Shown here one piece after another: positions 60,482-64,000 of a DNA stretch of 64,000 nt. The stretch's first letter is position 1, and every line of letters starts with the position of its first letter. This DNA comes from an uncultured Candidatus Poseidoniales archaeon (GTDB lineage Archaea; Thermoplasmatota; Poseidoniia; Poseidoniales; Poseidoniaceae): NCBI GenBank assembly GCA_905181785.1, contig CAJIZC010000009.1:1-64000 (forward strand). Reading direction: 5' to 3'. The notes beneath the pieces are model-generated. The model was not told the origin of the DNA and did not search any database. It worked only from the letters and a program-made list of their open reading frames with translations. The translations under genes and the position numbers were made by a program.

Positions 60482-61843
60482 ATGACCTCCTCGAAAACTC
60501 CCCCACATCAAAAATCGCACTTCCATGAAACAGGAGTCATTTTGAACGGCTGGCTTCCCCCTCAAGCCATGACAGGTTGGGATGTGGCGGATTTAGCCGG
60601 CCCAGACGGGGAAGACTGGAGGGTTCCAGCAAGTGAACTCGAGGCTCGTCAAAACCTTCTTGCAAACATCTTGGAGGAAGCCGGTCATGGTGGGGCACTG
60701 ATTCAACACCCAATCGATTTGTATTACTTCGCAGGAGGTCGGCAAAACGCCTCGTTGTTCATCCCTGCAAAAGGAGCAGGCGGCAGCAAGGAGGCCGGCG
60801 GAAATGGGCCTGTGCTTTTCGTCCGCCGTTCCCTCCAGCGGGCCCAACACGAAGGCGGTGGTACTGATTGCCCTCATGAAGTGCTTGCCTTTCCTCGCAT
60901 GAATCAATTTGCTGAAACCCTCGCCAACCGCGGCGTCACAGCCGCTCCATCCTTGCAATTTGGAGAAGTTCCAAAGACCTATTCCGATCGATTCGTGAAC
61001 GCATTTTCTGAACTTGGGCCCTGCCTTGATGTCACTGGACTCATCCATAGCCAACGGGAGATTAAATCCAAGTGGGAACAAGAACAAATGGACGAAGCAG
61101 CAAACATTCAACTTCGGATGTTTGAAGCCGTACAGGCTGTTGGCGGGGCGGGTGTTACGGAGTTGGAATTGGTTGCAGCAGCAGAAGCAGTAAGCCGATC
61201 CGAAGGTTTTGGGGGTCACATCCACATGCGCCGTTTCCCCCTTTCGTGCGACCGGGGCGTGATTGTCGCAGGTCGGGCAGGAGGCATTCCTTCATTCTTC
61301 GATTCAGCCGTTGGAGGTACGGGGGCTCATCCATTGAACGGCATGGGGTCTGGTTTCACTCGAATCAAAGCGAATGAACCGGTGCTGGTTGATCTCGTTC
61401 ACGCTCATCGCGGTTACATCGTTGACATGACCCGTATGTTTGTGGCTGGGTCACTCGACGAATCGTGGCTCAACCGACTTGAAGATATGGTGGCTGTGAA
61501 GGACACTGTTGTCGATGTTCTCGATCGTGGTGGACTCTGCAGCGAGGCATGGCATGAAGGATTCGCTTTAGCCCAAGAATTAGGCCACGCCGCTCACCTG
61601 ATGGGCATGGAGCCAGATCAAAGCCGCTTTTTGGGCCATTCAGTCGGGCTGCAACTCGATGAATCTCCCGTCGTAGCAGCTGGATTTGAACGACCTTTGC
61701 CAATCGGAGCAACGATGGCTATCGAACCTAAAGTGGTCCATGTCGAAGGCAGCATTGGAACAGAAGACACTTGGATTCGAGATGAAGAAGGCATGCGCCC
61801 CATCACAGCAGATGGGTTATGGCCTGCAATCACGGAGTGGTGA
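60482..61843 (+). CDS. M24 metallopeptidase (Xaa-Pro aminopeptidase-like)
   Basis: 453-aa peptidase of the creatinase/aminopeptidase P fold. The N-terminal creatinase-like domain (LIQHPIDLYYFAGGRQ) precedes the pita-bread catalytic domain. Five metal ligands are visible: two Asp in LVDLVHAHRGYIVDMTR, His in FLGHSVGLQLDE, Glu in MAIEPKV and Glu in RDEEGMRPIT. A likely role is degradation of proline-containing peptides together with the iminopeptidase at 9.4 kb. ATG 60482 is chosen by divergence from the membrane protein. Confidence 0.85.
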   Translation: MTSSKTPPHQKSHFHETGVILNGWLPPQAMTGWDVADLAGPDGEDWRVPASELEARQNLLANILEEAGHGGALIQHPIDLYYFAGGRQNASLFIPAKGAGGSKEAGGNGPVLFVRRSLQRAQHEGGGTDCPHEVLAFPRMNQFAETLANRGVTAAPSLQFGEVPKTYSDRFVNAFSELGPCLDVTGLIHSQREIKSKWEQEQMDEAANIQLRMFEAVQAVGGAGVTELELVAAAEAVSRSEGFGGHIHMRRFPLSCDRGVIVAGRAGGIPSFFDSAVGGTGAHPLNGMGSGFTRIKANEPVLVDLVHAHRGYIVDMTRMFVAGSLDESWLNRLEDMVAVKDTVVDVLDRGGLCSEAWHEGFALAQELGHAAHLMGMEPDQSRFLGHSVGLQLDESPVVAAGFERPLPIGATMAIEPKVVHVEGSIGTEDTWIRDEEGMRPITADGLWPAITEW

Positions 61844-61845
61844 AC

Positions 61846-62118
61846 ATGACAGAACAAGAACAAACGGAAACTGAAACAGATATTTGTGAAAAACTCGAAG
61901 GCTGGACGCATGAAGACGTTGGGAAACGTATACCGATGCGCAGCACCCCGAATGGAACCTACTACAATGAACCAATCGTGGCTGTTTTCTGCCAATTCTG
62001 CGGGTCGGAATTTATTGGTCCAAGCCGTGAAGCAGGCGGATTTCTTGGCGGCCACGAGTGCCTTCATGCTTGGGAAATTTCTCAAGCCATGAGCCGTGAA
62101 GACGGACTCACTGAGTGA
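61846..62118 (+). CDS. Small zinc-finger-like protein
   Basis: 90-aa acidic protein. C-x2-C (FCQFCGSEF) with downstream GGHECLHAWE suggests a C2H2-like zinc site with ligands on either side of a Gly-rich turn. GGTGA at the end of the M24 gene serves as ribosome-binding site, two bases before the ATG; the genes are coupled. It is followed by the histone-fold gene after 56 bases. DNA or RNA binding is a reasonable guess only. Confidence 0.6.
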   Translation: MTEQEQTETETDICEKLEGWTHEDVGKRIPMRSTPNGTYYNEPIVAVFCQFCGSEFIGPSREAGGFLGGHECLHAWEISQAMSREDGLTE

Positions 62119-62174
62119 ACCCACCATCTTTGGCGACCATAGTGTTCAATATGCTTCCTCGCTGAGTGGGGTAC

Positions 62175-62963
62175 ATGGCCAAGCCCTACGCCCCCAGTCA
62201 CATCGGTGCTGTTGCCTCAAACTTCACAGAAATGAGGTTGGCTGGTGCCGTCAAAGAGCGCCTTGTCGAACTTGCTTGTGAAGAAATTGAACGTTTGGTT
62301 CCTGAGATGGAGCAAGCGACGCTGGCGCAAGATGCCGAGCGAAAAACGTTGGATGATCCTCATCGCACCCGCCTCAATTACAACCGCACTCGGGGCTTGA
62401 TGATTGCACAATTGAGTGCGGTTGAATCGGTTGGGTCGGCAGCGGTCCAAGGTGGAATTGAACACATCGAACGGCACCTTGCGGCGTTGCTGAAGCACGC
62501 TGAAGCCGCGGCGGAAAAAGACCGCGTTGCCACCATTAAACCCCGCCATCTGGAGATTGCCATTCAGGGCATGGGCCTTGAGAACGAAGATGAGGAAGGC
62601 ATGGAAACCGAAGTCGTCCAAACCGAAGATTTTGTTGTCAGTCAAGGTGGAGGGGTTCTCACGGAATCTTCACTGCTGGCTCTGGCCAAAACCCATGCGA
62701 AAATGCCGGTGACCCGAGATGCAGTTGAGGAATTGCTGGAAACTTATTACATGGTGATTGAACAACTTGAATCCGACATTCGGAAGCACGCCCAACTGGG
62801 TGGAAACCCTGTTCAATTCATCGAGTCCCTCGGCCGGATGAAGACCCTCATGTCGCTGGGATGGATGCGATCAATGTTGAGCAAAGCAGCCGAAACAGCA
62901 AGAGAACGGGGCTACAAAAGAATCGACGTCGAGCAGATTGTACACATCGATCCGTTTGAATGA
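62175..62963 (+). CDS. Putative double histone-fold protein
   Basis: 262-aa helical protein. Residues ~74-133 read as a histone fold: SVGSAAVQGGIEHIERHL is helix 2, DRVATIKPRHLEIAI is loop 2 plus helix 3, matching the archaeal HAGRKTVKAEDIKLA pattern. Residues ~166-258 carry a second copy: MPVTRDAVEELLETYYMVIE (helix 2 start as in VSEEAVEALAE) and AAETARERGYKRIDVEQIV (helix 2 end, loop, helix 3), with ~25 residues inserted in between. An extra N-terminal helical region (20-55) precedes them. Archaeal histones are normally single or tandem 65-residue folds, so this is unusual. The pattern is read by eye and awaits a structure prediction. ATG 62175 is preferred to GTG 62166. Confidence 0.55.
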   Translation: MAKPYAPSHIGAVASNFTEMRLAGAVKERLVELACEEIERLVPEMEQATLAQDAERKTLDDPHRTRLNYNRTRGLMIAQLSAVESVGSAAVQGGIEHIERHLAALLKHAEAAAEKDRVATIKPRHLEIAIQGMGLENEDEEGMETEVVQTEDFVVSQGGGVLTESSLLALAKTHAKMPVTRDAVEELLETYYMVIEQLESDIRKHAQLGGNPVQFIESLGRMKTLMSLGWMRSMLSKAAETARERGYKRIDVEQIVHIDPFE

Positions 62964-63028
62964 AATGCTACATTAAGCCGCCGCCGTGTTCTTATACCTC
63001 CTCTCGTTGGAAAGATTGAGGAAATCAC

Positions 63029-63556
63029 ATGGAGAACATGATCGGAAAACCCGCACCAGCTTGGAACGCACGAACCTACATCAGCGGCGAAAGCGTCAAC
63101 ATCAGCAGCGACGACATGAAGGGCAAGTGGTACCTCATGTACTGGTATCCTTTCGACTTCACATTCATCTGCCCAACCGAAATTGTCGGCTTCGAGCAAT
63201 TGAAAGAGGAATTCGCTGACGACGGCATCACTGTGATTGGATGCTCCACCGACTCGTGGCATTCCCACAACGCTTGGTTCAACGATGAAACCATCTTCCC
63301 AGGTGGCGTCAACCACAATGTCATCGCAGATTGCACCCAAGACATCACTCGAGACTTCGGTATGCGCAACGACGCAGTCGGTTGCTCCTTCCGTGGCACC
63401 GTTCTTGTTGATGACGAAGGCAAGGTTCAGATGTGGTCCATCAACAACATGGACGCTGGCCGCTCTCCAACAGAAGTGCTCCGCACCGCCCAAGCCACCA
63501 TGGCCGGCGGACTTTGTGGCGCGAACTGGAAGAAAGGCGACGACTACGCTGCTTGA
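63029..63556 (+). CDS. ahpC: AhpC-type 2-Cys peroxiredoxin
   Basis: 175-aa peroxidase reducing hydrogen peroxide and organic peroxides. The peroxidatic site is C48 in FICPTE after PFDFTF, and the resolving cysteine is C163 in GGLCGANWKKG. The C-terminal GxCGANW replaces the usual VCPANW, so the pair is still typical 2-Cys. GAGG before the ATG and CTTATACC at ~62990 may be its ribosome-binding and TATA sites. The next gene is a thioredoxin-like protein, a plausible electron donor. Confidence 0.9.
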   Translation: MENMIGKPAPAWNARTYISGESVNISSDDMKGKWYLMYWYPFDFTFICPTEIVGFEQLKEEFADDGITVIGCSTDSWHSHNAWFNDETIFPGGVNHNVIADCTQDITRDFGMRNDAVGCSFRGTVLVDDEGKVQMWSINNMDAGRSPTEVLRTAQATMAGGLCGANWKKGDDYAA

Positions 63557-63592
63557 TTTCAAATCCCCATTCTACCGTTTGGAGGCTTTAAT

Positions 63593-63931
63593 TTGGCAGA
63601 ACTCGAAATTCTTGATCGTTCGACATGGGAAGAGTGCCTATCGGCACCCCTCGTCGTGCTGATGCTTGGCAAAACCGATTGCGCAGCGTGTGCGAAATGG
63701 ACTGAAGACCTCTCTGGTTACCTCGCAGGAGCTGATGCTCCATCCAACGTGAGGTTCGGCAAACTCCTGCTTGACACCCCTGGTCTTGGGCGTTTTAAAA
63801 TCGCACAACCTTGGGTGGCTGAAGTGGATGTCCTTCCGTTCAACGCAATCTTCGTCAATGGAGAGCGCGTCAAAGAGTGGGCAGGCGGCAACATTGATCG
63901 CTTGGTCAACCGCTTGAACCGTTACCTGTGA
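63593..63931 (+). CDS. Thioredoxin-like protein
   Basis: 112-aa thioredoxin-fold protein with the redox motif C30-A-A-C33 (KTDCAACAKW) and a cis-proline region VDVLPFNAIFVNG. The CAAC dipeptide differs from the CGPC of classical thioredoxins. Start codon is TTG, supported by GGAGG at 63580-63584. It follows the peroxiredoxin by 36 bases and is probably its reductant. Confidence 0.75.
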   Translation: MAELEILDRSTWEECLSAPLVVLMLGKTDCAACAKWTEDLSGYLAGADAPSNVRFGKLLLDTPGLGRFKIAQPWVAEVDVLPFNAIFVNGERVKEWAGGNIDRLVNRLNRYL

Positions 63932-63935
63932 TTCA

Positions 63936-64000
63936 TGCTGGCATCATCAGTGCTTGTATCAGCATTGTTTGCGGGACTTGTGGCAACTTGCGTGACGCTT
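63936..64000 (+). CDS. N-terminal fragment of a membrane protein
   Basis: ATG at 63936 opens a frame running off the window end. The first 22 residues are hydrophobic (MLASSVLVSALFAGLVATC...), suggesting a membrane helix or signal peptide. It starts 4 bases after the thioredoxin stop. Too short to identify. Confidence 0.45.

Noticed and set aside
1-64000. CRISPR array or insertion sequence
   Set aside because: I saw no regularly spaced repeats with unique spacers and no transposase; the repeats found are protein-coding modules.

Overview
The window is a dense stretch of archaeal chromosome, with short gaps and frequent 4-base stop/start overlaps. RadA, FtsZ, a RaSEA-type archaeosine enzyme, a short archaetidylserine/phosphatidylserine decarboxylase, an AK6/Fap7 kinase and an initiator tRNA-Met with an A1-U72 pair all point to Archaea. 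The mix of these with bacterial-type genes (AddAB-like helicase-nuclease, fused PabAB, MaeB malic enzyme with a phosphotransacetylase domain, RlmH), the moderate GC content and the very large secreted propeller/FN3 proteins fit a marine group II euryarchaeon (Poseidoniales, Thermoplasmatota). The domain assignment is firm; the lineage is an inference.

Layout. 1-8.7 kb: a two-gene helicase-nuclease operon. 8.7-13.4 kb: a methyltransferase, proline iminopeptidase, a coiled-coil protein, the lipid decarboxylase and the tRNA-modification radical SAM enzyme. 13.5-15.8 kb: a small membrane protein and a 13-helix protein that looks like heme-copper oxidase subunit I but lacks nearly all metal-ligand histidines and ends in two EF-hands. 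15.8-20.5 kb: an Obg/YchF-type GTPase, a zinc-ribbon membrane protein and the p-aminobenzoate genes pabAB and pabC. 20.5-28.9 kb: a 2,790-residue surface propeller/FN3 protein. 29-38.5 kb: malic enzyme, then small membrane proteins, an FGE-like membrane protein, a PGES2-like protein, RlmH, DUF2203, a cobalamin adenosyltransferase, a Nudix hydrolase and a DHH phosphoesterase. 38.5-48.4 kb: a very long PIN-domain protein, isocitrate dehydrogenase, OsmC, ftsZ, radA and a lipoprotein. 48.5-58.6 kb: initiator tRNA, Fap7, a CDP-alcohol phosphatidyltransferase, an FN3 surface protein, a Ca2+/H+ antiporter, an amidohydrolase, tRNA-Thr and pgk. 58.7-64 kb: an orphan DNA methyltransferase, an M24 peptidase, a small zinc-binding protein, a putative double histone-fold protein, and a peroxiredoxin/thioredoxin pair.

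Together the genes describe an aerobic or microaerobic heterotroph. It has a respiratory-chain-like gene of unknown function, peptide catabolism (iminopeptidase, M24 peptidase), C4/TCA metabolism (maeB, icd), lower glycolysis (pgk), peroxide defence, B12 use and pABA synthesis. The strongest candidates for something undescribed are the ligand-less oxidase-like protein with EF-hands and the double histone-fold protein.
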